A stretch of DNA of 64,000 nt from Mesorhizobium sp. (GCF_016793485.1 NZ_JAEULZ010000046.1:62001-126000); one strand, 5' to 3'; counted from the first letter of the stretch, positions 25,694 to 34,442 are shown. Numbers and translations are program-made. Notes: generated by a model not told the origin, from the letters alone.

Positions 25694-27228
25694 GCTGCTG
25701 TTCCGTGAGGCGAGGGCGTCTGCTGTGGTCCAGCGAGCAATTCCCCTGTGTTCATCATGTGGAGCACCGTATGCTCGCTCATCTGCGAGCCGGTCGCTTC
25801 GCCAATAAGCCGACCCTGATAGACCACCAGGATGCGGTCGCAGAGCCCGATCAGTTCGGGCAACTCGGTCGAGCTGAACAAGACGATGCCGCCACCGGCG
25901 GACATGCGACGAATGAGCGAATAGATTTCACGCTTGGCGCCGACGTCGACCCCTCGCGTCGGGTCGTCCAGGAGGAAAACCTGCGGCCCAATCTCAAGCC
26001 ATTTGCCGATAACGATCTTCTGTTGATTTCCACCGGACAGAGAATTTGCAGGCGCGGACGGCGCCCCCTTGATCCTAAGTGCGTCGATCTGGCGTCGTGC
26101 GCGTTCGAGCGCGGTCCTCGCAGAATACAGTGGAGAGCCGCGCCGTGCGCCGACCGCGACATTGGAGAGATTGAAGAGGATCGACTTGTCGAGCATCAGC
26201 CCATCGCGTCGCCGATCGGATGGCACCAGACAGACGCGCCGTCGCGCGGCATCCGTCGCGCTTCTGGGCAAACCCTGTCCGTCGGGAAAGCGAACCTCGC
26301 CGCCGCGGGACTTGCGCATGCCGAACAGCATGTCGAGCAGTTCCGAAACGCCCGAACCCTCAAGGCCGGCAAGGCCGACGATCTCGCCAGATCGCGCCGT
26401 GAAGCTGGCGCTGTCGAGTCTGCCGCCGCTGAGGTTGGACACGGTGAGCTGCGACTGTGTATCCGACGTCTGGGGCAGGGGCGGCGGAAATAGATCTTCC
26501 CGCTGCCGGCCGATCATGCCTTCGATCACAGCAGGGATCGTCAATGTCGAGGTGTCGTCGGTCCTGACGTCCCGCCCGTTGCGGGTGATTGTGATGCGGT
26601 CGCAGATGGAAAACACTTCCTCGAGACGGTGCGACACGTAGAGCATCGTGATTCCGCCCGCTCGCAAGCGCCGCAGCACACCAAACAGGCGTTCAGTCTC
26701 CCTGCTGTTGAGCGCCGAGTTCGGCTCGTCGAGGATCAGCAGGCGTGGTCGCTCGAGCATCACGCGTGCCAGTTCGACCAGCTGGCGTTCGCCAATGCTG
26801 AGCCGACTGACGGGAGCGCGGACATCGACATCGAGACCAAGCTGGCGCAGCAGGTCGCTGCTGCGTGCCTCCATCTCGGTGAGTGAAACCAGCCCGCGTC
26901 TCACAGGTTCGCGATTGACGAACAGGTTTGCCAGAACCGAGCGCTCAGGAAAAAGGCTGAGCTCCTGATAGACCATGCCGATCCCGTGTTCACGGGCGGC
27001 GTTCGTTCCGCTGAAGCTGACGATTTTGCCGTCGAGTTCGACCACGCCGGCATCCGGCCTTACCACGCCTGCGAGCACTTTCATCAAGGTTGATTTGCCT
27101 GCGCCGTTCTCCCCGACCACGGCATGGATTGTGCCGGCCTCGACTGCAAGATTCATGTCGTCGAGCGCAACGACGCCGCCGTAGCGCTTGGCCAGATTGC
27201 GCACCAGAAGGATCGGTTGAACCGTCAT
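25690..27228 (-). CDS. CUT2-type sugar ABC transporter ATP-binding protein (two NBDs)
   Basis: A 512-residue RbsA-type double ATPase. NBD1: Walker A GENGAGKST, signature RLSIGERQLVELARV, Walker B LLILDEPNSALN, His switch in YVSHR. NBD2: modified Walker A GLEGSGVSELLDML, signature SLSGGNQQKIVIGKW, Walker B VFLLDDPTRGVD. It powers the second complete CUT2 importer of the cluster. A terminator-like hairpin separates it from the binding-protein gene upstream. Confidence 0.92.
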   Translation of the reverse strand: MTVQPILLVRNLAKRYGGVVALDDMNLAVEAGTIHAVVGENGAGKSTLMKVLAGVVRPDAGVVELDGKIVSFSGTNAAREHGIGMVYQELSLFPERSVLANLFVNREPVRRGLVSLTEMEARSSDLLRQLGLDVDVRAPVSRLSIGERQLVELARVMLERPRLLILDEPNSALNSRETERLFGVLRRLRAGGITMLYVSHRLEEVFSICDRITITRNGRDVRTDDTSTLTIPAVIEGMIGRQREDLFPPPLPQTSDTQSQLTVSNLSGGRLDSASFTARSGEIVGLAGLEGSGVSELLDMLFGMRKSRGGEVRFPDGQGLPRSATDAARRRVCLVPSDRRRDGLMLDKSILFNLSNVAVGARRGSPLYSARTALERARRQIDALRIKGAPSAPANSLSGGNQQKIVIGKWLEIGPQVFLLDDPTRGVDVGAKREIYSLIRRMSAGGGIVLFSSTELPELIGLCDRILVVYQGRLIGEATGSQMSEHTVLHMMNTGELLAGPQQTPSPHGTAA

Positions 27229-27239
27229 GCCATTCCCAC

Positions 27240-27268
27240 AAAAACGGGGGCGACTTTATCGCCCCCGT
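27240..27268 (-). terminator. Terminator-like hairpin between binding-protein and ATPase genes
   Basis: On the minus strand ACGGGGGCGA pairs perfectly with TCGCCCCCGT over a five-base loop and is followed by a run of T (A-run at 27240-27244 on the plus strand). The paired arms are 27244-27253 and 27259-27268. It lies within an operon, right after the binding-protein gene, and probably limits transcription into the ATPase gene. Confidence 0.85.
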
Positions 27269-27292
27269 CAACCAGTCACGATCAGCGGACAG

Positions 27293-28357
27293 TCATTCGG
27301 CTTCGGCCGAAATCGGCTGTGGCGTTGCCGACAAAATTTCGGCGGTCAGCTTTTCGGTCCAGGGCTTGTAGTAAGCCGCAGTCGCCGCCGGATCGGCAGC
27401 AAGTTTCTGTGCCTCGTCGAAGGAAATGGGCTCCAGCCCATTGCCCATGTCGACGCTGTCGGCCGTCACGATCTGCGCGCCGGCGTTATGGAAGCCCGGC
27501 CCGAGTTTCGAGCCGTTCTTCACGGCATTCACCAGCAATGCGACCGGCAGGTATCCCTGCACAAAGGCGCTCTGGCCGATCGTCACATACGCATGACCTT
27601 CCTTCACGGCCTTCAAGTTCAGTTCCGTAAGGTCATAGCCACCGGCCACGAACTTGTCTCCGTTGGCTGCATTAAGCTTTCCGAGGCTCGTGATGTCAGG
27701 CGCGCAAAGGCCGATGAGTGCTACCGCATCGGGGTTTGCACCGTAGAGCTGCTCCCAGCGGTTGAAATTGTCGACTGCCGAAACCTTGACGTCGAATGGA
27801 CCGATCACGTTCAGACCAGGTGCGGCTTTGAGCGATTCCTGGACGCCCTTGGCGCGGTTCTCAAGCACGGGGAATCCCGGGAAGCAATTGCCGAGGATCA
27901 CGGTACCCTTTGCGTCCGCGCCGCCGAGCTTGTCGACGATCATCTTGCCCAGGACGCGCCCACTTTCAACCGACTTCTCTCCGACATAGGGAGCGTTCAC
28001 TGCCGTCGAAAGCAGATTGAACTGTACGATCGGAACGCCGCTGTCGATGATTTCATTCAGGCCTTTCGCCATGGACTCGCCCGGCACGGACGTCGCGATG
28101 CCCTGAGCGCCCGAATTGGCGAAGTTCTGCACGAGTTTGAGCTGACCCTCCGGCGCGCCGCCGGCCTGCTGTGCGACCACCAGCTTGACGCCCAGGTCAT
28201 TGGCTGCCGCCTGCGCACCATCCTGTATCTGCTGGACAAACGGGTCGCCCTGAGCATGCGCAACGAAGCCGATCGTTACGTCCTGCGCGAACGCGGTAGA
28301 CATGCCGAGCGCCAAAGCCAACGCGCCAAGCAAAGAAACTTTTCCGGTCTTGTTCAT
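27293..28357 (-). CDS. CUT2-type sugar ABC transporter solute-binding protein
   Basis: A 354-residue periplasmic protein with a clear signal peptide (MNKTGKVSLLGALALALGMSTAFA, then QDVTIGF). The type I binding fold shows GFVAHAQGDPFVQQIQDGAQAAANDLG, ALIGLCAPDITSLGKL and GYDLTELNLKAVKEGHAYVTIGQ; the last is the usual ligand-pocket segment with conserved aromatic and Gln residues. A GGGAGGAG site precedes the ATG. It is followed by a hairpin, then the ATPase and permease genes. The ligand is probably a monosaccharide or related polyol. Confidence 0.92.
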   Translation of the reverse strand: MNKTGKVSLLGALALALGMSTAFAQDVTIGFVAHAQGDPFVQQIQDGAQAAANDLGVKLVVAQQAGGAPEGQLKLVQNFANSGAQGIATSVPGESMAKGLNEIIDSGVPIVQFNLLSTAVNAPYVGEKSVESGRVLGKMIVDKLGGADAKGTVILGNCFPGFPVLENRAKGVQESLKAAPGLNVIGPFDVKVSAVDNFNRWEQLYGANPDAVALIGLCAPDITSLGKLNAANGDKFVAGGYDLTELNLKAVKEGHAYVTIGQSAFVQGYLPVALLVNAVKNGSKLGPGFHNAGAQIVTADSVDMGNGLEPISFDEAQKLAADPAATAAYYKPWTEKLTAEILSATPQPISAEAE

Positions 28358-28427
28358 GAATACTCCTCCCTGAGTGTTCGGTTTTCTTCCGGTCTATAAC
28401 CGGCTCCTTTTCGAAGCGGCCGGCGTG

Positions 28428-29195
28428 TCAAATAGCTGTCAGCCCTCCATCGACGAACATGAAGGAGCCCGTCATGTATGAGGCGTCGTCCGACGCCAGA
28501 AACGCAACGGCACCAGCGATTTCCACCGGCTCAGCTCCACGTTTTAAAGGTATGTTCTGGACCTGCCACTCATAGACCTTTGGATCGGCTACGAGTTCGC
28601 GCACGATCGGGGTCAACGTGAAGCCGGGCACCACGACGTTCACGCGGATCTGGTCGGGCGCATGATCGACCGCCATTACGCGCGACAGGCCGTGCACGCC
28701 ACCCTTGCTCGACCCGTAGGCGATGTTGGCGGGCGTACATCCGGACATTCCCGTCGGAGAGCCGGTCAGCACGACGGCACCTTTGCCGGCGGTCGCCTTG
28801 ATCGCAGCCACGCCGTGTTTGCAGCTAAGATACATGCCGGTGAGGTTAACCCCGACGATCTCGTCCCAGACCGCCTTCGGCAGGACATCGACCGTACCGT
28901 CGCGTTCGGCCGAAAAAATGCCGGCGTTGGAAACGAGAATGTCCAGTCTTCCGAAATGTTCAACGATCCTCGCAAAAGCTGCTTCGACCTGGGACTCGTC
29001 GCTGACATCGGTCTTTATCGCCAAGGCCTCTCCGCCAGCATTGCGGATATGGTCAGCGGTCGCTTGCGCGCCCGTCATGTTCCAGTCTAGCACCGCGACC
29101 AGGCAACCTTCTTCACCCATTCGCTCGGCAACGGCCTGCCCTATGCCCGACCCGGCGCCGGTAACGGCTACCACCTTTCCCCGAAGGCCACGCAT
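28428..29195 (-). CDS. Short-chain dehydrogenase/reductase (SDR)
   Basis: A 255-residue classical SDR: TGAGSGIGQAV, AVLDWNMTG where an Asp after beta-2 favours NAD, SNAGIFSAERDG, GSPTGMSGCTPANIAYGSSKGG with catalytic Ser, Tyr and Lys, and VNVVVPGFTLTPI. It opens the importer operon (SDR, binding protein, ATPase, permease), so it probably acts on the imported compound or an early product. A LacI-type operator-like site lies about 50 bases upstream. Confidence 0.9.
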   Translation of the reverse strand: MRGLRGKVVAVTGAGSGIGQAVAERMGEEGCLVAVLDWNMTGAQATADHIRNAGGEALAIKTDVSDESQVEAAFARIVEHFGRLDILVSNAGIFSAERDGTVDVLPKAVWDEIVGVNLTGMYLSCKHGVAAIKATAGKGAVVLTGSPTGMSGCTPANIAYGSSKGGVHGLSRVMAVDHAPDQIRVNVVVPGFTLTPIVRELVADPKVYEWQVQNIPLKRGAEPVEIAGAVAFLASDDASYMTGSFMFVDGGLTAI

Positions 29196-29576
29196 TTATC
29201 CTCTCCATCAGGCAAAGATCGCCATCGGGCTGATTTATACGAATGATATCGTTTCCGTCCTGCAAGTCAATTGAACCTATCCACACTGGATATAAGTATG
29301 GGTGAAAACTATATCTTATTGATAAGAAATGAAATTTTATCCAGTGCCAATGCCTGAGCAAAAAGATAGAACGTTTCCATTCCGTGAAGAAATTCCGCTT
29401 TCAACCGTCGTTGGATAAGGTCTTCGCACGCTTATGGCTCGCCATTTCATCGCCTACCGGGCTCACGGTTGAATTGCCCGATGCCGGAAAGTCGCGCCGA
29501 CTGGTATGATGGCCAACGGCGGCGCCACATCTGTGCGGCAGCTCGTGCAGACTTGAGGACCAAGTTCGGAGGAGCG
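29196..29576. promoter_or_regulatory. Divergent control region with LacI-type operator-like sites
   Basis: A gene-free stretch of about 380 bases, notably AT-rich around 29230-29390, between the SDR/importer operon (left) and the acyl-CoA dehydrogenase/mmsB unit (right). TGATATCGTTTCCG (29244-29257) shares the ten-mer ATATCGTTTC with the site at 15422-15431. TAGAACGTTTCCAT (29367-29380) resembles the perfect site at 23448 with one A fewer in the left half. Each is placed to control one direction. No convincing gene is seen inside. Confidence 0.5.
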
Positions 29577-30718
29577 ATGGATTTTGAGCTGAGTGACGAG
29601 CAACTTGCTATCGCCCGGATGGCTCGCGACTTCGCAACCGCAGAGTTGGCGCCGTTTGCCGCGCAATGGGATCGGGAGAAACACTTCCCGCTGGAAGTTC
29701 TGCACAATGCAGGCCCCCTGGGACTCGGTGGAATCTGTGTCGGGGAAGATGTGGGCGGCTCAGGTTTGGGCCGTGTGGATTCGGTCGTCGCGATCGAAGC
29801 GCTTGCAACCGGGTGTCCCTCCATCGCGGCGTACATCTCGATCCATAACATGTGCGCCTGGATGATCGACCGCTTCGGGAATCGTCAACAGCGCGAGCGC
29901 TGGCTCCCTGCGATGACATCGATGGGCCTGCTTGGCAGCTATTGCCTCACGGAGCCCGGTTCCGGTTCGGATGCCGCGGCGCTTCGTACACGTGCCGTCT
30001 TGGACGGCGAGCACTATGTCGTTTCCGGTCAGAAGCAGTTCATTTCCGGGGCGGGGGCAGTCGGAATTTATGTCGTCATGGTGCGAACCGGGAGGAAGGG
30101 CCAGCAGGTATCTCGGCACTTGTGATCCCCAAGGACGCCCCAGGCCTGAGTTTCGGTGCGAACGAACAGAAGATGGGTTGGAACGCACAACCCACCCGTG
30201 CCGTGATCCTGGACAATGTCCGAGTGCCCGTCGCCAACAGGCTGGGCGATGAGGGAGACGGGTTTCGCATCGCGATGGCGGGGCTGGACGGCGGACGCCT
30301 GAACATTGCCGCAGCGTCGCTCGGCGGCGCTCAGGCCGCCTTCGACAAGGCTGTGGCTTACGCGCGCGATCGCAGAGCATTCGGCAAAACCCTGTCCGAC
30401 TTTCAGGCCCTACAGTTCCGCCTGGCCGACATGGCTACTGAACTGGAAATATCGCGCACTTTTCTCTGGCGTGCCGCGGCCTCTCTGGATGCGAAGGCGT
30501 CGTCAGCCACCACGCTCTGCGCGATGGCAAAGCGAAGCGTTACCGACCGTTGCTTCGATGTGGCGAACCAGGCTCTGCAGTTGCATGGCGGTTACGGATA
30601 TCTGGCCGAATACGGGATCGAAAAGATTGTCCGGGACTTGCGCGTGCATCAGATCCTCGAGGGTACTAACGAGATCATGCGGCTGATCATCGCGCGCTCC
30701 GTCGTCGGAAAGCGGTGA
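29577..30718 (+). pseudogene. Acyl-CoA dehydrogenase gene with a -1 frameshift
   Basis: Two frames together spell one acyl-CoA dehydrogenase of about 380 residues. The first, from MDFELSDEQLAIARMARDFA (ATG 29577, after GGAGGAGCG), reads through GSYCLTEPGSGSDAAAL and SGQKQFISGAG. It loses frame near GTG-CGA-ACC-GGG (about 30081-30092) and stops at 30125. The second picks up as GPAGISALVIPKDAPGLSFG and runs to the end, including YARDRRAFGKTLSDFQ, LHGGYGYLAEYGIEK and RVHQILEGTNEIM with the catalytic Glu. Adding one G to the run at 30090-30092 would join them (TGEEGPAGISALVIP). Next to mmsB, it was probably an isobutyryl-CoA or short-chain dehydrogenase. True mutation and sequencing error cannot be told apart. 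Confidence 0.85.
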
Positions 30719-30758
30719 AAGCGATGTTCGGGAAGCTGAAAGCAGGGAGGGAGAGCAG

Positions 30759-31658
30759 ATGAGCGCAAGGATTGCTTTCGTCGGTCTTGGCAACATGGGT
30801 GGGCCGATGGCGGCCAATTTGGTCAAAGCCGGTTTCGAGGTTTCCGGTTTCGACCTGGCTCCGGCTTCGCAGGAGGTGGCGGCGCGCAATGGCGTGAGGG
30901 TCGGCGCGACGCTCGCCGAAACGGTTGCGGGTGCGGAGACGATCATGACCATGCTGCCGGCAGGCAAACAGGTCCTGTCCGTTTGGACGGAACTTGCGTC
31001 CTTGGTGGCTGCTGGCACTCTCCTGATCGATTGCTCGACGATCGACGTAGCCGGCGCGCGCAAGGCGCACGGCCTCGCGTCGGACGCCGATTGTGTATCG
31101 CTCGACGCGCCCGTCTCCGGCGGCACGGTCGGCGCGGCCGCGGCGACGCTGACCTTCATGGTGGGTGGCTCGGAAGAGGTGTTTGCCCGTGGGGCACCGA
31201 TCCTTGGCAGGATGGGCAGTCGCGCGATCCACTGCGGTGACGCCGGATCCGGTCAAGCCGCCAAGATCTGCAACAACATGATCCTGGGCGTCACCATGGC
31301 TGGCGTTGCCGAGGCGTTTGTCCTGGCGGAAAAGCTCGGCCTGTCGCATCAGGCGCTGTTCGACGTCACCTCCACATCATCCGGACAATGCTGGTCGATA
31401 ACGACAAACTGCCCCGTCCCGGGACCGGTTCCGGCATCGCCGGCAAACAAGGGATACAAGCCGGGCTTTGCCGCCGCGCTCATGCTCAAGGATCTTTCGC
31501 TGGCTCAGGACGCGGCGAACTCCGTCGGCGCCGTCACGCCGCTTGGCGCCCAAGCCATGCAGCTGTTTCGCTTGTTCAACAGCCTCGGGCACGGCGAAAG
31601 CGACTTTTCGGCAATCATCAAGCTGTGGCGCGGCGAAGCGGAAGGCAATAGGATTTAG
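30759..31658 (+). CDS. mmsB: 3-hydroxyisobutyrate dehydrogenase
   Basis: A 299-residue beta-hydroxyacid dehydrogenase. The N-terminal Rossmann motif is FVGLGNMGGPMAANLVKAG, the substrate-binding segment is DAPVSGGTVGA, and the catalytic Lys sits in GSGQAAKICNNMILG. The region TTNCPVPGPVPASPAN then KGYKPGF is characteristic of 3-hydroxyisobutyrate dehydrogenase rather than tartronate-semialdehyde reductase. It oxidises 3-hydroxyisobutyrate to methylmalonate semialdehyde with NAD in valine breakdown. It lies 40 bases after the damaged acyl-CoA dehydrogenase gene. No mmsA or hydrolase gene is seen beside it. Confidence 0.9.
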   Translation: MSARIAFVGLGNMGGPMAANLVKAGFEVSGFDLAPASQEVAARNGVRVGATLAETVAGAETIMTMLPAGKQVLSVWTELASLVAAGTLLIDCSTIDVAGARKAHGLASDADCVSLDAPVSGGTVGAAAATLTFMVGGSEEVFARGAPILGRMGSRAIHCGDAGSGQAAKICNNMILGVTMAGVAEAFVLAEKLGLSHQALFDVTSTSSGQCWSITTNCPVPGPVPASPANKGYKPGFAAALMLKDLSLAQDAANSVGAVTPLGAQAMQLFRLFNSLGHGESDFSAIIKLWRGEAEGNRI

Positions 31659-31705
31659 GAAGATGCTGTTCCTGCTTAGGAGCTGAGTCGCGATCACCTT
31701 CGGCG

Positions 31706-32116
31706 TCAAGGTCGCACCAGGAATGCTTCGTCTACCGGTATCTGCATCGCGGTGACGAGGTGATTGGTCTGTGCCGCGAGGCCGATCACGGCAAGGAGTT
31801 CCGCATGCTGGGCATCGCTCATGCCATGTGCTCTCGCCGCGGTGGTATGGGAATGGATGCAGTACGAGCAACTGTTGGCCGTGGATACAGCGATGTAGAT
31901 CATTTCGCGCGTCAGAGGGTCGAGCGCGCCGTCCACTGCCATAACTGCCTTCAGAGATTCCCATGTCCGTTTCAGTAACGGTGGGTCGTTGGCCAGCCCG
32001 CGCCAGAAATTATTGATGAAATCGGATTTGCGTGTCGCGCGAATGTCGTCGAAGACAGATTTAACTGCGGGGGAAGAGTCCTCATCCGCATCGGTCCAGA
32101 GCTTGACGGTGGCCAT
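31706..32116 (-). CDS. AhpD/carboxymuconolactone decarboxylase-like protein
   Basis: A 136-residue all-helical protein of the AhpD-like family. The redox motif is in STANSCSYCIHSHTTAARAHG, a CxxC followed by His two positions on, with an acidic residue upstream (REMIYIAV). Members reduce peroxides or act as thiol-disulfide proteins; some are decarboxylases, but these usually lack CxxC. It is a single minus-strand gene converging on mmsB. It may provide peroxide protection; the partner is unknown. Confidence 0.85.
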   Translation of the reverse strand: MATVKLWTDADEDSSPAVKSVFDDIRATRKSDFINNFWRGLANDPPLLKRTWESLKAVMAVDGALDPLTREMIYIAVSTANSCSYCIHSHTTAARAHGMSDAQHAELLAVIGLAAQTNHLVTAMQIPVDEAFLVRP

Positions 32117-32451
32117 AGTCTTTCTCCTTTTACCTATGCGTACCGAGCGGCGGCTGATCTTGATCTCGAGGTTGCGGCACAGACGTCACATCTCGGGGAC
32201 AGATAGCATAGCGAATTTTATATTCGCCCCTGTGCGGGCTTTGATTTTAATCATGTTTCCTGAAAGCGGTTCGCGCTATGGGAAAACACTCTTCAGTCGT
32301 GCGAAAGCCGGGGCTAGGAGTGCGGCCGTGACAGGCAGGATCATCGGCAGGCTCGTGTCTAGTGAAGCGAAGCCATGTTAAGGTCCCGGCTTGTCAAGGC
32401 TTTTCTATAGGTTACTCTACGACAATACTGATTCAAGGAAGGGGCTATATC
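32117..32451. other. Gene-free divergent intergenic stretch
   Basis: About 335 bases between the AhpD-like gene and the HdeD-like gene. It contains an inverted repeat GCGAAT-N5-ATTCGC at 32211-32227, a plausible operator, and AAGGAAGGGG as ribosome-binding site just before 32452. TTGTCA at about 32390 could be a -35 element, but no well-spaced -10 is clear. A frame from 32362 in phase with the HdeD gene is not conserved-looking. Confidence 0.45.
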
Positions 32452-33030
32452 ATGTCGCAAACTGCTGGAGGGCTGAATCCCTCGGCCGGCTCGGAGGAGC
32501 TTGCACCGCTACGCGTCAAGTGGGGATGGATCGTCGCGCTCGGCATCGTCTATCTGATCGCCGGCATCATGGCGCTGGGCAGTGTTGTCATGGCGACCGT
32601 CGTCAGCGTGTTTTTTGTTGGCATCATGATGATCGTCGCGGGGGCGGGCGAAGTCATCGGCGCCTTCCAGGTCAAGAGCTGGGGCAAGTTCGCCCTGTGG
32701 GTTCTACTCGGCCTGCTCTACATCGTCGCCGGCATCGTGACGCTGCAGAATCCTATCCTCGCCGCGGCCGTTCTGACATTCGTTCTCGGCGCTGCTCTGG
32801 TTGCCTCAGGTATCGTCAAGATCGTGCTCGCGTTCAGCGTGAACCGCGAACAATCATGGATATGGGTCGTCCTGTCTGGCGTCGTCACCCTGATCCTCGG
32901 CCTGATGATCCTGGCACGCTGGCCTGTTTCGAGCATCTACATCCTGGGCATATTCCTCGGTGTTGATCTTGTCGTCGCCGGCCTCGGCTGGATCAGCCTG
33001 GGTCTTGGCCTGAAGCGCGTTAAGGCCTGA
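32452..33030 (+). CDS. HdeD family membrane protein
   Basis: A 192-residue protein with six hydrophobic helices arranged as three pairs, as in HdeD/DUF308 proteins: WIVALGIVYLIAGIMALGSVVMATV, FVGIMMIVAGAGEVIGAF, FALWVLLGLLYIVAGIVTL, then AAVLTFVLGAALVASGIVKIV and WIWVVLSGVVTLILGLMIL. HdeD contributes to acid resistance at high cell density in E. coli; elsewhere the function is unclear. It is followed by a hairpin and then a LapA-like gene on the same strand. Confidence 0.85.
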   Translation: MSQTAGGLNPSAGSEELAPLRVKWGWIVALGIVYLIAGIMALGSVVMATVVSVFFVGIMMIVAGAGEVIGAFQVKSWGKFALWVLLGLLYIVAGIVTLQNPILAAAVLTFVLGAALVASGIVKIVLAFSVNREQSWIWVVLSGVVTLILGLMILARWPVSSIYILGIFLGVDLVVAGLGWISLGLGLKRVKA

Positions 33031-33040
33031 AGACTTTTTG

Positions 33041-33074
33041 GGAAGTTGGCGGAGGTTTCCTTCCGCCAACTTTC
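33041..33074 (+). terminator. Hairpin after the HdeD-like gene
   Basis: GGAAGTTGGCGGA (33041-33053) pairs with TCCGCCAACTTTC (33062-33074) with one mismatch and an eight-base loop. The T-run is short, so it is a weak terminator or processing signal before the LapA-like gene. Confidence 0.55.
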
Positions 33075-33107
33075 GATATCGATCCCTCGTATTGTGGAGG
33101 CGGAAGC

Positions 33108-33338
33108 ATGCGCTGGGTTTACATCGCGACAGTCGTCATTTTCACGCTGGCGATCCTGATATTCATGGGTCAGAATTTCGAGATCGTCACAATGAACTTC
33201 CTCGGTTTTAGGGCCCGCGTACCGCTCGCTGTGCTGGCCGTCATCTTCTACGTCGCCGGAGCGCTTTCCGGTGGCGGTCTTTTCGCGCTGCTCCGCGACT
33301 CTTTCCAGAAATCGAAGTTCGACAAGTTTATTCATTAG
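33108..33338 (+). CDS. LapA-domain (DUF1049-like) small membrane protein
   Basis: A 76-residue inner-membrane protein with two hydrophobic helices (VYIATVVIFTLAILIFMG and VPLAVLAVIFYVAGALSG) separated by the QNFEIVTMNFLGF segment, which is the hallmark of LapA-domain proteins. E. coli LapA works with LapB at the lipopolysaccharide assembly interface, but the cytoplasmic tail here is very short. GGAGG precedes the ATG. It lies between HdeD-like and patatin genes, suggesting an envelope-stress group. Confidence 0.8.
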   Translation: MRWVYIATVVIFTLAILIFMGQNFEIVTMNFLGFRARVPLAVLAVIFYVAGALSGGGLFALLRDSFQKSKFDKFIH

Positions 33339-33365
33339 ATCACGGGGAGGATCCTGTGAGGTGCG

Positions 33366-34442
33366 ATGGCGAAAGCTTCGAGACGCGCGGCGAAGCCGGA
33401 TGCGCCGGGTTCCGTTAGAGGTGGATCGAGGCCGGTGGTGCCGGTCGATCTTGCCCTACAGGGCGGTGGATCGCATGGCGCATTCACGTGGGGCGTGCTC
33501 GACCGTCTGCTCGAAGAACCCTGGATAGACATCACCGCCGTTTCGGGAACCTCCGCCGGGGCGATGAACGCCGCGGTGTTGGCCGATGGATGGGCCAATC
33601 GCGGCGCGGAGGGAGCGCGTAAGGCGCTCGATGCCTATTGGGCGCGGGTTTCCAGGGCCGCGGCTTTCAGCCCTCTGCAGCGTTCGCTGCTGGATCGGAT
33701 GCTCGGGCGTTGGACGCTCGACACCTCGCCGGCCTATATTGCCATCGACATGATGTCCCGGCTGGCGTCGCCCTATGACCTCAATCCGCTGGGCTTTAAT
33801 CCGCTGAGCCCCATTCTTGAGGACAGCATCGACTTCGAAAGGCTGGCCCGGTCGCCGATCAAGCTGTTCATAACGGCGACCAATGTTCGAACCGGCCGAG
33901 GCCGCATTTTTCGTAACGGAGAAATCACGCCTGACGTCCTTCTGGCGTCGGCATGTCTGCCTACGATGTTCCAGGCTGTCGAGATCGATGGCGAGCCCTA
34001 TTGGGACGGCGGCTTCGCCGGGAATCCGACCATAACGCCGCTGGTGCGCGAGACCGATTCTCAGGACACGATCCTCGTCCAGATCAATCCGCGCGAGCGG
34101 GCGCCGACACCGCGCACCGCCGCGGAAATCCTCAACCGGCTGAACGAGATTTCCTTCAACTCTCCGCTGATGAAGGAATTGCGGATGATCGCGTTGCTGC
34201 GCCAGGTGGCGGACCCCGGACACGGCGAAGGTGCGCGGTGGGCGCAGATGCGAACGCACCGCATCATGACCGACAAGCTGGCGGAATTCGGCGCCTCCTC
34301 CAAGCTGAACGCCGAGTGGGCGTTCCTGTCGATGTTGAAGGAGGAGGGCCGCACCAGCGCCGACGATTTCCTGAAGCTCCACGGAGCCCAGATCGGGCAT
34401 AGCTCGACCGCGGACCTGGATATTCTGCTCACAGAGTGCTGA
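33366..34442 (+). CDS. Patatin-like phospholipase
   Basis: A 358-residue serine lipase of the patatin/RssA type. The oxyanion-hole glycine-rich segment is LALQGGGSHGAFTWGVLDRLLE, the nucleophile elbow is VSGTSAGAMNAAV, and the catalytic Asp is in YWDGGFAGNP. No signal peptide is present, and the N-terminus is basic and Pro/Gly-rich. It would hydrolyse phospholipid or other acyl esters; it may act on inner-membrane lipids. It follows the LapA-like gene by 27 bases. Confidence 0.9.
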   Translation: MAKASRRAAKPDAPGSVRGGSRPVVPVDLALQGGGSHGAFTWGVLDRLLEEPWIDITAVSGTSAGAMNAAVLADGWANRGAEGARKALDAYWARVSRAAAFSPLQRSLLDRMLGRWTLDTSPAYIAIDMMSRLASPYDLNPLGFNPLSPILEDSIDFERLARSPIKLFITATNVRTGRGRIFRNGEITPDVLLASACLPTMFQAVEIDGEPYWDGGFAGNPTITPLVRETDSQDTILVQINPRERAPTPRTAAEILNRLNEISFNSPLMKELRMIALLRQVADPGHGEGARWAQMRTHRIMTDKLAEFGASSKLNAEWAFLSMLKEEGRTSADDFLKLHGAQIGHSSTADLDILLTEC

